Shown piece by piece: positions 42,980-50,295 of a stretch of 64,000 bases of DNA. The notes beneath the pieces were generated by a model. That model made no database searches and had not been told where the DNA came from. It saw only the letters and a program-made list of their open reading frames with translations. Made by a program: the position numbers and the translations under genes. Source of the DNA: DATJGR01 sp963735085 (GTDB lineage Bacteria; Pseudomonadota; Gammaproteobacteria; Pseudomonadales; Azotimanducaceae); the NCBI GenBank assembly GCA_963735085.1, contig CAVTJP010000005.1, positions 1,488,001 through 1,552,000 of the forward strand, written 5' to 3'. How positions within the stretch are numbered: the stretch's first letter is position 1; the number at the start of each line of letters is the position of its first letter.

Positions 42980-44404
42980 TCAACCATCTATGGTCTCCTG
43001 AGCCTCGGGTGTGTCATTCGCAGGCTTTCGCCACGCCGACGCCGAGCCTCTCCGACCGGGAACCCGTTCGAGTTGCGCTGTGCGATCGAGCCGATAAAAG
43101 ACTTCCTTCATCGTGTTTTCAGACCGAATCCCAGTGAGCTGTCTGGCTATTGAATTGGTTATGACGTCGTGGTTTGCCATGTACTCCATGACCATCTGTT
43201 CCGGCGACGCGAGTTTCTCATGGCGAAGGGTGACCAAGACGCTTGTGTCGAGCTCGCGAATCTCGGGTTGCTTCAGTCGCAGTTTTTCCATGGCTTCGAA
43301 GGCCGTGTTTAGACCTTCTCCCACGTCCTTATTCGGAGGGTTGGGAAACTTGTTGATTAGGCGAACGATCTTCGGATTTCGCGCGAACTGTTCGCGAAGA
43401 ATGTTCTGGATTGTAATGTGCCCTGGCAGTTTCCCCGGACTCTCGACCTCCACTCGGTTATCAAATATCCGGACTTGGATGTCCGTTGCGATCGAGTAGT
43501 CTCGATGTATAACTGCGTTGGTGATGATTTCGTGCAGTGCTTCGCTTGGATACTCGATGGCGCCCAGACCCTCTGGGCCTAGCTTCTCGATCTCCTCGAC
43601 AACTCCTGAGGCGTGGTCTACCGCACGATAGGCTTGGTCGTACAAACATCCTTCGATAGACGCCGGTTGGCCGACAAGATTGTCACGTGACCCCTGTGCA
43701 TCCGAAGTCGCGTATCGGTAAATCTTGATGCCGCAGCGCTTGGGGAGCGCCGCTTGCGGTTCTTCGTCGTAGAGGAGTACTGCCGCTGCGCGAGGCTTTC
43801 TTTTGAGCAGCAGATGCTGACGCGTCAACCACTCCATCGGCTCAGTTGCCGGCACGACCTCGTCGAGGAACGATCTCAACTTGTCGCTCTCGATCAATTG
43901 CTCAAGATCCAAGTTGACGGTTTCGTCCTCGAAGGAGGAGATTCCCTTGTCTCGACGTAAACGCTCCATGGCCTCTACGCCGTGAACGCGTAAATTCTGG
44001 GCTCCGCGTCTGACGTATGCGTGGCCATCGGTTGCGTACAGAATCTCCTGCGACTTGAAGATCGTCATCTGCAAAACGATTCCATCTTCTTCCGTGTGGC
44101 GCAGGAAATTCGGAAGGTAGTGGTTGCCTAGCGGCGATTGAGCTTCAACAACCTGAATGATCGCGTTGGCCGCTTCAACGTCTTCGAAACCTGCCCATTC
44201 GAGCTCGTCTCCAGTCTCAGTAACGACTTCTGATAGGCCGATGTAAAGTTCGCCGCCGGCGGCGTTCGCCAAGGCTGACACGACGCGCGACACCGCTGCG
44301 CCGCTGACTTCCCGCGACTTGAACTCCATGAAATGACCTTCTTCGAGTTCAAGTAGAAGGTCTCGTTCAAAATCGTCTAAGTCTCTTTCTTCAAACTCCG
44401 CCAT
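42980..44404 (-). CDS. AlbA_2 (Schlafen-like) domain ATP-binding protein, element cargo
   Basis: Protein of 474 residues. The N-terminal 120 residues match the AlbA_2/Schlafen-like domain: EGHFMEFKSREVSGAA and VSALANAAGGELYIGLSE. The middle has a HATPase_c_4-type region (EALHEIITNAVIHRDYSI, RVEVESPGKLPGHIT, DVGEGLNTAFEAM) and the end is winged-helix-like. Such proteins are annotated as ATP-dependent DNA-binding regulators and recur in defence-linked mobile DNA, but have no fixed function. The gene overlaps the integrase stop by 14 bases and ends beside the attachment site, the usual place for cargo. A protective role is possible and untested. Confidence 0.8.
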   Translation of the reverse strand: MAEFEERDLDDFERDLLLELEEGHFMEFKSREVSGAAVSRVVSALANAAGGELYIGLSEVVTETGDELEWAGFEDVEAANAIIQVVEAQSPLGNHYLPNFLRHTEEDGIVLQMTIFKSQEILYATDGHAYVRRGAQNLRVHGVEAMERLRRDKGISSFEDETVNLDLEQLIESDKLRSFLDEVVPATEPMEWLTRQHLLLKRKPRAAAVLLYDEEPQAALPKRCGIKIYRYATSDAQGSRDNLVGQPASIEGCLYDQAYRAVDHASGVVEEIEKLGPEGLGAIEYPSEALHEIITNAVIHRDYSIATDIQVRIFDNRVEVESPGKLPGHITIQNILREQFARNPKIVRLINKFPNPPNKDVGEGLNTAFEAMEKLRLKQPEIRELDTSVLVTLRHEKLASPEQMVMEYMANHDVITNSIARQLTGIRSENTMKEVFYRLDRTAQLERVPGRRGSASAWRKPANDTPEAQETIDG

Positions 44405-45491
44405 CGGAATGGATCCACCTACCGTAGACGCGTCGAATCATGCCCCAATCCTTATGCCCCATCTGCTGTGACACGTAAAGCGGGTTCGCCCCCTTCATTA
44501 GCTGTTGTGACGCGTAGCTGTGACGCGTTTGATACGGGTTCCGCCTGCGAATTCCGATGGCTTTGAGGGACGGATACCAAAAGCGTTTCCGTAGGGCTTG
44601 GTCGTTCTTCCATGGCTCGTTTGACGTAGGGTCGAGGAACACCTCGTCAGTTCCCTCGGTGATGGCACGCTGCGACTCCAAAGCGTCTATTGCTTCGGCC
44701 TGTAGATCGACAATCCTGCGTCCCGAAGATGTTTTCGGTTCCTTAACATGGCCTCGCACCTTCGCCTTGGTAATCGACGCACGCCGCAAGTCGAGATCAA
44801 CGTCAGACCAGGTCAACGCGATCAATTCAGACGTGCGTAGGCCCGTCGCGAACGCGAACTGAAAGTAGTTCGCCACTTCGAGAGATCGCGTAGCGAGCTC
44901 CAACAGTACCTTCGTCGCTTCTTCACGAGAGAATGGATCGGCTTCTCTGGATTGCACAGGGAGCCAACGGACTCTTGCCATCGGATTCTGTATGACGATT
45001 CCGTCTTCGAAGGCGCGCGAAAACACCTTGCGCAGCGGAATCAGCGTGTTGTTGATTGACTTGTTGGATAGCGACTGTCGCCGTTGCCATTCCCGCACGT
45101 GATCAGGGCCGAGTTGTTCGAGCGACAGGTCACCGAATTCAGGTATCAGGTGACGATAGGTCCGGTCGCTGTAGTCCTTCGACGTGCTTCGTGCGCATCG
45201 ATGCTCCGCCTCCTTCAGAAACTCGCGAAGAGCGTCCTTGATCAAAATGTGTCTGCCGGGGCGAGGAGAGTGACGTAGCGCGCGTGCGCTTCGCGGAAAA
45301 CAGGCGGCGTAGTCGAAGGTTCCCCTTTGAAGTTCCGTCAGCACCTTTCCGCGAAGGGCGCGCGCCTCATCCTCGCCCTTCCGTGTTTGGGGAAATGAGA
45401 CCGTCTCGCGACAACGCTCGCCCGTTGGTAGCGTGAACGAAATCTGCCAACCTTTCCCGCGTTGGGTTACTCCTCGGTATTTTCCAGCCAC
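44391..45491 (-). CDS. int: Tyrosine recombinase (phage-type integrase)
   Basis: Protein of 366 residues from GTG 45491. An arm-binding N-terminal domain (YRGVTQRGKGWQISFTLPTG) is followed by a SAM-like core-binding domain and a catalytic domain: R in ATGLRTSELIALTWSDVD, K in the KTSSGRRIVDL hairpin, R-H in YQTRHSYASQQL, H in QMGHKDWG and nucleophile Y in RRVYGRW. The usual HxxR motif reads YxxR. The frame is open upstream to 45638, but that part only reads through the excisionase gene in another frame. GTG 45491 overlaps the excisionase end by 25 bases. It would integrate and excise the element at ssrA. Confidence 0.88.
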   Translation of the reverse strand: MAGKYRGVTQRGKGWQISFTLPTGERCRETVSFPQTRKGEDEARALRGKVLTELQRGTFDYAACFPRSARALRHSPRPGRHILIKDALREFLKEAEHRCARSTSKDYSDRTYRHLIPEFGDLSLEQLGPDHVREWQRRQSLSNKSINNTLIPLRKVFSRAFEDGIVIQNPMARVRWLPVQSREADPFSREEATKVLLELATRSLEVANYFQFAFATGLRTSELIALTWSDVDLDLRRASITKAKVRGHVKEPKTSSGRRIVDLQAEAIDALESQRAITEGTDEVFLDPTSNEPWKNDQALRKRFWYPSLKAIGIRRRNPYQTRHSYASQQLMKGANPLYVSQQMGHKDWGMIRRVYGRWIHSDGGV

Positions 45492-45688
45492 GTGTAAAAA
45501 TTCTCGATGTGTATGAACAAGCGCCGGCCCTTTTTGATCCAATGGATCTCCTGCCGAAGCTTGCCCTTTTTCTTGTATGCCCAAATCGCCTCCTGCGTCA
45601 GGCCCGTAAGCTCCGCTAGCTTTCCGACGGTCACCCACCTAGGACTTTGCATGCTTGCGACCGTCATTGGTGGAGAGCTCGACAACAC
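45467..45688 (-). CDS. AlpA-like excisionase/HTH protein
   Basis: Small protein of at most 73 residues (possible inner starts at 45667 and 45652). It is a MerR/AlpA-type helix-turn-helix: RWVTVGKLAELTGLTQEAIW then AYKKKGKLRQEIHWIK, followed by a beta hairpin RRLFIHIENFYTWLEN. Proteins of this kind act as excisionases or as activators of the integrase gene. It overlaps both the gene before it (by about 50 bases if the first start is used) and the integrase. Confidence 0.75.
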   Translation of the reverse strand: MLSSSPPMTVASMQSPRWVTVGKLAELTGLTQEAIWAYKKKGKLRQEIHWIKKGRRLFIHIENFYTWLENTEE

Positions 45689-46055
45689 TTTTGTCCTTTG
45701 ATTCTGGCGTGCGACCCATTACCACATCCCAAAACGCGCCGAGCTTGTCGGCCGCTTTGATCCCCTTGAGCTTGCTCGATTGAGGCGTGCGTTCATCGCA
45801 GTGGTCCTCGAACTTGATCCCGAGGATCCGCTCGTATTTTCGATACGTGCTAGGGCTGTGAATCATGCGAAGCGCACGAGTGCCGAAGTGCTGTCCGAGG
45901 ATCAGCGCCCCAAGTGCTGATCCCAGCGTCGGGCTTTGCCCTTCGTATTCGGCGATCTGCCGACACAGCAACGCCTCGACCTCGCGATTGAGGCGGAGTA
46001 GGTGCGGCATTGGTTCAGGAGCTTTGCCAGGCATGATAGTTACGCTCACGTTCAC
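45639..46055 (-). CDS. Hypothetical protein of the integrative element
   Basis: Protein of 138 residues, start ATG 46055 (an inner ATG lies at 46034). No transmembrane segment or known motif; the middle, LNREVEALLCRQIAEYEGQS, is helical and the C-terminus is charged. Its end overlaps the excisionase gene, so it belongs to the same transcript. Function unknown; position between replication and recombination genes suggests a role in element control. Confidence 0.6.
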   Translation of the reverse strand: MNVSVTIMPGKAPEPMPHLLRLNREVEALLCRQIAEYEGQSPTLGSALGALILGQHFGTRALRMIHSPSTYRKYERILGIKFEDHCDERTPQSSKLKGIKAADKLGAFWDVVMGRTPESKDKSVVELSTNDGRKHAKS

Positions 46056-46073
46056 TAGTTATCTCAAATTACA

Positions 46074-46361
46074 CTAGTTACTCTCAGAGTCAACATCATT
46101 TTCGTCGTCGAGGCTGCTCCCGAACGTCTCGATGAGCTCGACCTGGTGCAAGAACTCGCGCTTAGTCGCTTGGGTGACTCGGTCCATGAATTTCAAGACC
46201 ACCTCGATTTCCTCGTTCAGTGTGAGGACGCCGGCGACTACACCAAACGACCTAGGATCTCGCTTGTCTGGATGTCGCTTCAGGACAACGATGTGATCGA
46301 TCAGCTGAATCGCTTCGTCTAGCTCGAACCGCTTCTGTTTCGTCAGCTTCGGTTTTGTCAT
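46074..46361 (-). CDS. Hypothetical small acidic protein of the integrative element
   Basis: Protein of 95 residues, mostly helical with an acidic C-terminus (SSLDDENDVDSESN). It begins MTKPKLTKQKRFELDEAIQL and includes SFGVVAGVLTLNEEIEVVL. No family recognised. It lies 31 bp after the replication gene and 18 bp before the next gene. Small acidic proteins at this position in mobile elements can be copy-number or anti-host factors; this is a guess. Confidence 0.55.
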   Translation of the reverse strand: MTKPKLTKQKRFELDEAIQLIDHIVVLKRHPDKRDPRSFGVVAGVLTLNEEIEVVLKFMDRVTQATKREFLHQVELIETFGSSLDDENDVDSESN

Positions 46362-46392
46362 TTCAATTCCAACAAGTGAGTGTTCCGTACAG

Positions 46393-47919
46393 TTATTGAT
46401 ACAAGTCCAAGGCAGGCACGCGCGGTGGGCCGGTGGCCCAGTCCGCGCCCGCCTGCACCGTCCACGTGTGTTTGCGCGTGTTGATCAACGCGCCGGTTGC
46501 TCGCACGAGTAGGAAAACCACCGATGAGATCGCATCTTCGCTTTCGCAGTCTGGAAGCTTCAGCAGAGCGATCGTGAGGTGTGTGCGCGGTATCCCGACG
46601 CCGCCCATCACGAGAACAAAGGCCGCCCAATTAGAACTGTTGGCGGCACTTCGAGCGGGTTCAGCGTCCAGGTCAACGCGTTCGTGTATTCGGCGGAGTT
46701 CGCGCCATATGGTGACCGGCGGACCTCCGATTTGCTGGAACTGACGAATGCCCCAGAGTCTCGCCCACGCTTCTATTCGTAGCGCTGCAGTGGGCGCGTC
46801 CGTCCCCTCTAGGTCGTGGGCGATGTGTGCGCCATCGACGTTTTTTGCGACGTACTTTGCGATGTAGCCCGCAGGCGACCCCTTAGTCGGGTCGATCTGC
46901 ACAACTTTTACTCGATGGGTGTCCGCGCCTAATTCATCTGGGTCAGTTGCCAGACCGTAGCGCCGGAATGTAGCCACGATCTGTTCGTGCTCCCGCGGCG
47001 GCGCAAATAGTAGGAGATGCCAGTGCGGCGTCGCGTCGTGGTGAGGTTCCGCAATTCGAAAACCGTAGGGCTTGATTTCGAAACGTTCCAGCGAAGCGCG
47101 AATGCGAGCCCAGACCTGGCATAGATAAGCTTGGGCTTCGCGCGGCGAGGTTTCGTCGTAGTTGGGATTGAGCCCGCCGCTTGCTAGTGCCGCATGCATG
47201 CGAGACGGTGTGGTCAGGGTGATGAAGAGCGCCGTGTCTCCTCGCAGCTCAGCGACCTCCTCGAAGCCGCGCATACGAACCATCAGTTCGGCACGTCGAA
47301 TCGCTGGATTGGAGACGCTCACGTCGGCCAGTTCGGCAAGTGTAAAGGCTTGCCCCAATTCGTTGACGAGCAAGCTCTTCTCGAGGAAGTGCCGAGTCGC
47401 GACCTTGATCCGCTCCCTTCGTGAGTGGGCTTCGTCGGTTGCGTAGATCGCGCGTTGCTTGCAGACGATGCCCACATCACGCGCGGTCTGTTCAATCAAC
47501 CTGGCCGACTTGACGCTGATTCGTCGTCGCCACCATCGCGGATCGCGGAAGCGCTCCAACCGTTCCGCTTCGCTGTGTCGCTTTGAAGGAGGATCAATTC
47601 CGTAGCGCGCAGCCGCCGCCAGGCATGCAGCGAGCGGGCGGGTCTGGCGAGCCCGCCCGCTGCATGCCTGCCGGCATTCTTCAGCGCGCGCCTCCGCAAA
47701 TTCGGTCAGCTCCGATTCGGATGCCGCCAGATTCAGTTCATGTATGACTAAACGTTCGTGGAATCGCCGAAGCCGGGCGTTGGCGTCGCGGTAGGAAGAG
47801 CGATCCGTCTGGCACTTGTAGTCGTTTGCGAGCTCGACGGAGAGGCTTCCCAGATCACCGAACAGGCGCTGGCGGAACACCAGGCACTCTCGCGTCCCGA
47901 TCCCGTCCGTGATGGCCAT
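46393..47919 (-). CDS. HUH-endonuclease replication initiator (phage gpA-like)
   Basis: Protein of 508 residues resembling the replication gene A proteins of P2-like phages. The metal-binding HUH motif is H299-W-H301 in ATPHWHLLLFAPP, and the paired catalytic tyrosines are Y352 and Y356 in AGYIAKYVAKNVDG. The strand LFITLTTPSRM precedes them as expected. Such enzymes nick the origin and stay bound at the 5' end to drive rolling-circle replication. Here it gives an integrated element its own replication. Its start lies 180 bp from the tmRNA 3' end; no helicase or primase gene accompanies it. Confidence 0.85.
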   Translation of the reverse strand: MAITDGIGTRECLVFRQRLFGDLGSLSVELANDYKCQTDRSSYRDANARLRRFHERLVIHELNLAASESELTEFAEARAEECRQACSGRARQTRPLAACLAAAARYGIDPPSKRHSEAERLERFRDPRWWRRRISVKSARLIEQTARDVGIVCKQRAIYATDEAHSRRERIKVATRHFLEKSLLVNELGQAFTLAELADVSVSNPAIRRAELMVRMRGFEEVAELRGDTALFITLTTPSRMHAALASGGLNPNYDETSPREAQAYLCQVWARIRASLERFEIKPYGFRIAEPHHDATPHWHLLLFAPPREHEQIVATFRRYGLATDPDELGADTHRVKVVQIDPTKGSPAGYIAKYVAKNVDGAHIAHDLEGTDAPTAALRIEAWARLWGIRQFQQIGGPPVTIWRELRRIHERVDLDAEPARSAANSSNWAAFVLVMGGVGIPRTHLTIALLKLPDCESEDAISSVVFLLVRATGALINTRKHTWTVQAGADWATGPPRVPALDLYQ

Positions 47920-48098
47920 GGCGCGGGCAAGCGGCGACCGTTCGTGTGTCGGTGCTGTGTCATTTGTGCCGGAATCGTGCCGCTCTGGGGCCCGATCTGG
48001 ACCACCGGGGACGGCTCGATGTGAGGGACCGATACGGCTAGAGGCCAGGTTTTCACTGGTCTCCAGTCGTCCGGAGTGGTCTGAGTTAGACCGAGGTT
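47920..48098. other. Gap between ssrA and the replication gene, with hairpins
   Basis: Contains two small inverted repeats, ACTGG/CCAGT at 48056-48068 and GGTCT/AGACC at 48078-48092, neither followed by a T run. They may be recombinase or excisionase binding sites of the attachment site. I see no terminator for ssrA here. Confidence 0.4.
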
Positions 48099-48125
48099 TG
48101 GTGGAGGCGGCGGGAGTTGAACCCG
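48099..48125. repeat. Proximal attachment site within ssrA
   Basis: 27-bp core identical to 42936-42962, forming the 3' end of the intact tmRNA gene. Integration at this point preserves the T arm, acceptor stem and CCA. Confidence 0.88.
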
Positions 48126-48453
48126 CGTCCGCCGGTACTCGACCATCGGATCTACATGCTTAGTTTCGTCTACTGATTTAGCTTCGAGTCGACCCGACGA
48201 GCAGGGTGTCCCAAGCGATCCCGATTGGTTTTAACGACGCGGCCCCGGGCGAGGCGTTGTGCGCGATCCTGTGAAACGTGCCGCTGATTTCATGCCACAG
48301 GCAGCAATTGTCAGCGTTAGCCGGCTTAAGCGGCTAGTGCGTAGTTTTCGTCGTTGGCAACTATAAAAGTTGCAGCGATTGTTTTACGAGAGTCACTACC
48401 CTCTCGGCATGCACCTTTGGCGTTGTCACCGCCGTCGAAGCCAGGTCGCCCCC
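48099..48453 (-). ncRNA. ssrA: Transfer-messenger RNA
   Basis: tmRNA of about 355 nt, minus strand. The 5' end reads GGGGGCGACCTGGCTTCGAC and the 3' end CCCGCCGCCTCCACCA, which pair as the tRNA-like acceptor region. The internal tag frame encodes ANDENYALAA followed by TAA (codons between about 48326 and 48358), preceded by the resume alanine of charged tmRNA. With SmpB it rescues stalled ribosomes and tags the product for proteolysis. smpB lies 50 bp upstream on the same strand. The gene is intact despite the integrated element at its 3' end. Confidence 0.95.
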
Positions 48454-48503
48454 AGTTCGTCAAATCCGTCTGCGAGTGTACCACTGGTTACTTAGATGGG
48501 GGT

Positions 48504-48977
48504 CTAGGCGGTTTGTTTCAAGGTGCGGTGCTGTTGCCGCTTCCAGTCGCGGTCCCTTTGGGTGGCGCGCTTGTCGTGCTCCTTCTTGCCTTTGGCCAGC
48601 GCGATTTCGCATTTCACCTTGTTGCCCTTCCAGTACAGTGACGTCGCGACGCATGTATAGCCTTTCTGGCTGAGAGCGGCGAACACGCGTGCGATCTCCT
48701 TTTTGTGCAGCAACAGTTTGCGCATGCGCTTCGGATTGGCAATCACGTGCGTGGACGCGCTCACCAACGGCGTTATTGTGGCGCCGTGCAGCCATACCTC
48801 GCCGTCGCGGATCAGCACATAGCTGTCCAACAACTGCGCCTTTCCGCTGCGGATGCTCTTCAATTCCCAGCCGGCAAGCGCAATGCCCGCCTCGAATCGG
48901 TCGGATAGCTCATAGTCGTGGCGCGCGCGCCGGTTCTGTGCGATCGACGGCGGCCCTTTCGTTTTCGTTTTTGCCAT
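48504..48977 (-). CDS. smpB: SsrA-binding protein
   Basis: Protein of 157 residues, normal SmpB length. Family segments are IAQNRRARHDYELSDRFEAG, ALAGWELKSIRSGKAQLLDS and the lysine/arginine-rich C-terminal tail (KKEHDKRATQRDRDWKRQ) that enters the mRNA channel of the ribosome. Start ATG 48977 (MAKTKTK) is preferred over the open extension to 49025. It binds the tRNA-like part of tmRNA. Adjacent to ssrA and in the same direction, so both parts of the trans-translation system sit together. Confidence 0.95.
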   Translation of the reverse strand: MAKTKTKGPPSIAQNRRARHDYELSDRFEAGIALAGWELKSIRSGKAQLLDSYVLIRDGEVWLHGATITPLVSASTHVIANPKRMRKLLLHKKEIARVFAALSQKGYTCVATSLYWKGNKVKCEIALAKGKKEHDKRATQRDRDWKRQQHRTLKQTA

Positions 48978-49101
48978 GCGGGTGATTATAGGGGCGCTTG
49001 AGAGCGTTACCCAATTTGTCGACAATTGCGGTGTCTTGTGTTCCCCCTTTTTTGGGCTCGAGAGTTAGGCTAAAAAGTTGGCCTCGAAACAGGTTGTCGA
49101 A

Positions 49102-49545
49102 ATGCCCCAGGTACGGCGCTCAGCATTACTGCCGTATTCTGCGGCCCAGGTGTTCGATATCGTCCGCGACATAAGGCGCTATCCCGAATTCCTGCCGTGG
49201 TGCAGTTCGGTGGAGATCGAACGCGACGAAGACGATGAAACGATCGCCGAGTTGACGATCAGGAAGGGGCGCGTCAGCGAACGCTTCACTACCCGCAACG
49301 TACTCGTTTACCCTCACTCGATTGAACTGAATCTGGTGCGAGGCCCATTCAGGCGTTTTGCGGGTATCTGGCGATTCACCGAACTTGCCGCACTCGGCAG
49401 CAAAGTGGAACTGGAACTCGATTTCGAAATGTCGCGATCGCTCATCCAGCGCACGCTCGGCATCATCTTCGCGCATGCCGCGGGTACGATGGTGGATGCG
49501 TTCTGCGCCAGAGCGCGTGCCGTGTACGGCTCCGGCATCGCGTGA
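49102..49545 (+). CDS. ratA: RatA/COQ10-family START-like protein
   Basis: Protein of 147 residues of the START-like (polyketide cyclase/COQ10) fold, starting at ATG 49102 (MPQVRRSALLPYSA), which matches the family N-terminus; an in-frame TTG lies at 49078. Typical segments are FLPWCSSVEIERD, FTTRNVLVYPHSI and GPFRRFAGIWRFT. The E. coli protein blocks 70S ribosome assembly when overproduced and mitochondrial homologues bind ubiquinone; the native role is uncertain. Divergent from smpB and overlapping rnfH by 4 bases. Confidence 0.9.
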   Translation: MPQVRRSALLPYSAAQVFDIVRDIRRYPEFLPWCSSVEIERDEDDETIAELTIRKGRVSERFTTRNVLVYPHSIELNLVRGPFRRFAGIWRFTELAALGSKVELELDFEMSRSLIQRTLGIIFAHAAGTMVDAFCARARAVYGSGIA

Positions 49546-49829
49546 ACGACATGCGTATCGAAGTCGCTTATGCGCAATCCGACAGCCAATGGCTCGTCGA
49601 ACTGTCATTGCCAAAGGGCGCTACGGTGGCGGAGGCGCTAACGCTGGTCGCTTCGACGCCGCGGTTTGGCACGCTCGATCTGGAACGTGCTTCGATCGGG
49701 GTCTATGGGCAGGTGGTTGCCGACCGAAATCAACAGCTCAACGAGGGGGATCGAGTTGAGATTTATCGGCCGCTGGTGGTTGATCCGATGACGGCGCGGC
49801 GGCGGCGGGCTGATCGGCGGGCACGCTGA
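49542..49829 (+). CDS. rnfH: RnfH/RatB-family ubiquitin-like protein
   Basis: Protein of 95 residues from GTG 49542, overlapping the ratA stop as GTGA. Beta-grasp fold of the RnfH family: MRIEVAYAQSDSQWLVELSL near the start, GVYGQVVADRNQQLNEGD and VEIYRPLVVDPM at the end. Conserved partner of ratA in gammaproteobacteria; its biochemical role is not known. Its last 92 bases overlap the 3' end of bamE on the other strand. Confidence 0.88.
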   Translation: MNDMRIEVAYAQSDSQWLVELSLPKGATVAEALTLVASTPRFGTLDLERASIGVYGQVVADRNQQLNEGDRVEIYRPLVVDPMTARRRRADRRAR

Positions 49830-50211
49830 TTCCCGGTGGTTTGGCTGCGAGCGGGTCGTCCACCGTGTCGGCTTTGGCATTCTCGGCCGGAGTCGTTGGT
49901 TTGACGTCGCCGCTGAATTTATCGAGCTTGTCGTCCTTGAAGAACAGTGACATTTTCAGCTGTTGGTAAACCACATCGCCAACCTGAACAGAGTACACAT
50001 AGTCCCAACGGTCCGGATCGAACGGGTCACGCAACACCGGCTCACCCATCACGAATGCAACCTGCCGGCGGGTCATGCCGGGTTTCAAGCGGTCGACCAT
50101 CTCCTGTGTGATGACGTTGCCTTGTTGCACCGCGACGTGAGCCACTCTCGGAAAACTGAAGTGACAGCCCGCGACCAGCAACAGGATCATCGTTACCACA
50201 AGCGGACGCAC
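49738..50211 (-). CDS. bamE: Outer membrane protein assembly factor BamE
   Basis: Lipoprotein of 157 residues, start GTG 50211 with GGAG five bases upstream. Signal peptide ends at the lipobox LLVAGC. The SmpA/OmlA domain follows: TQEMVDRLKPGMTRRQVAFV then MGEPVLRDPFDPDRWDYVY. A disordered Pro/Ala-rich tail makes it longer than the E. coli protein. It helps the BAM complex insert beta-barrel proteins into the outer membrane. The open frame upstream to 50292 is unlikely to be translated. The tail overlaps rnfH convergently by 92 bases. Confidence 0.9.
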   Translation of the reverse strand: MRPLVVTMILLLVAGCHFSFPRVAHVAVQQGNVITQEMVDRLKPGMTRRQVAFVMGEPVLRDPFDPDRWDYVYSVQVGDVVYQQLKMSLFFKDDKLDKFSGDVKPTTPAENAKADTVDDPLAAKPPGISVPADQPAAAAPSSDQPPAADKSQLDPPR

Positions 50212-50295
50212 GCAGACTCCGGAAACCCAATGGGGCGCAGATAGTAGCGAGACGGCCGAGGTGTTGGAAGGTTTACCCGACGGCTTGCTCAACGA

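Larger units (their letters stand above)
42936..48125 (-). mobile_element. 5.2-kb integrative element in the 3' end of ssrA
   Basis: The element is bounded by 27-bp direct repeats of the ssrA 3' end and carries, in transcription order, an HUH replication protein, two small unknown genes, an excisionase, a tyrosine integrase and an AlbA_2/HATPase cargo gene. All six are on the minus strand, like ssrA. No capsid, portal, terminase, relaxase or partition gene is present, so it resembles a phage satellite or a minimal integrative plasmid that needs a helper for transfer. By eye its coding sequence is poorer in G+C than the flanks. Integration left ssrA intact and moved its terminator to the far end. 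Confidence 0.85.

Noticed and set aside
47920..48098. Hairpins after the tmRNA as an ssrA terminator
   Set aside because: Stems are only 5 bp and no T run follows on the minus strand.
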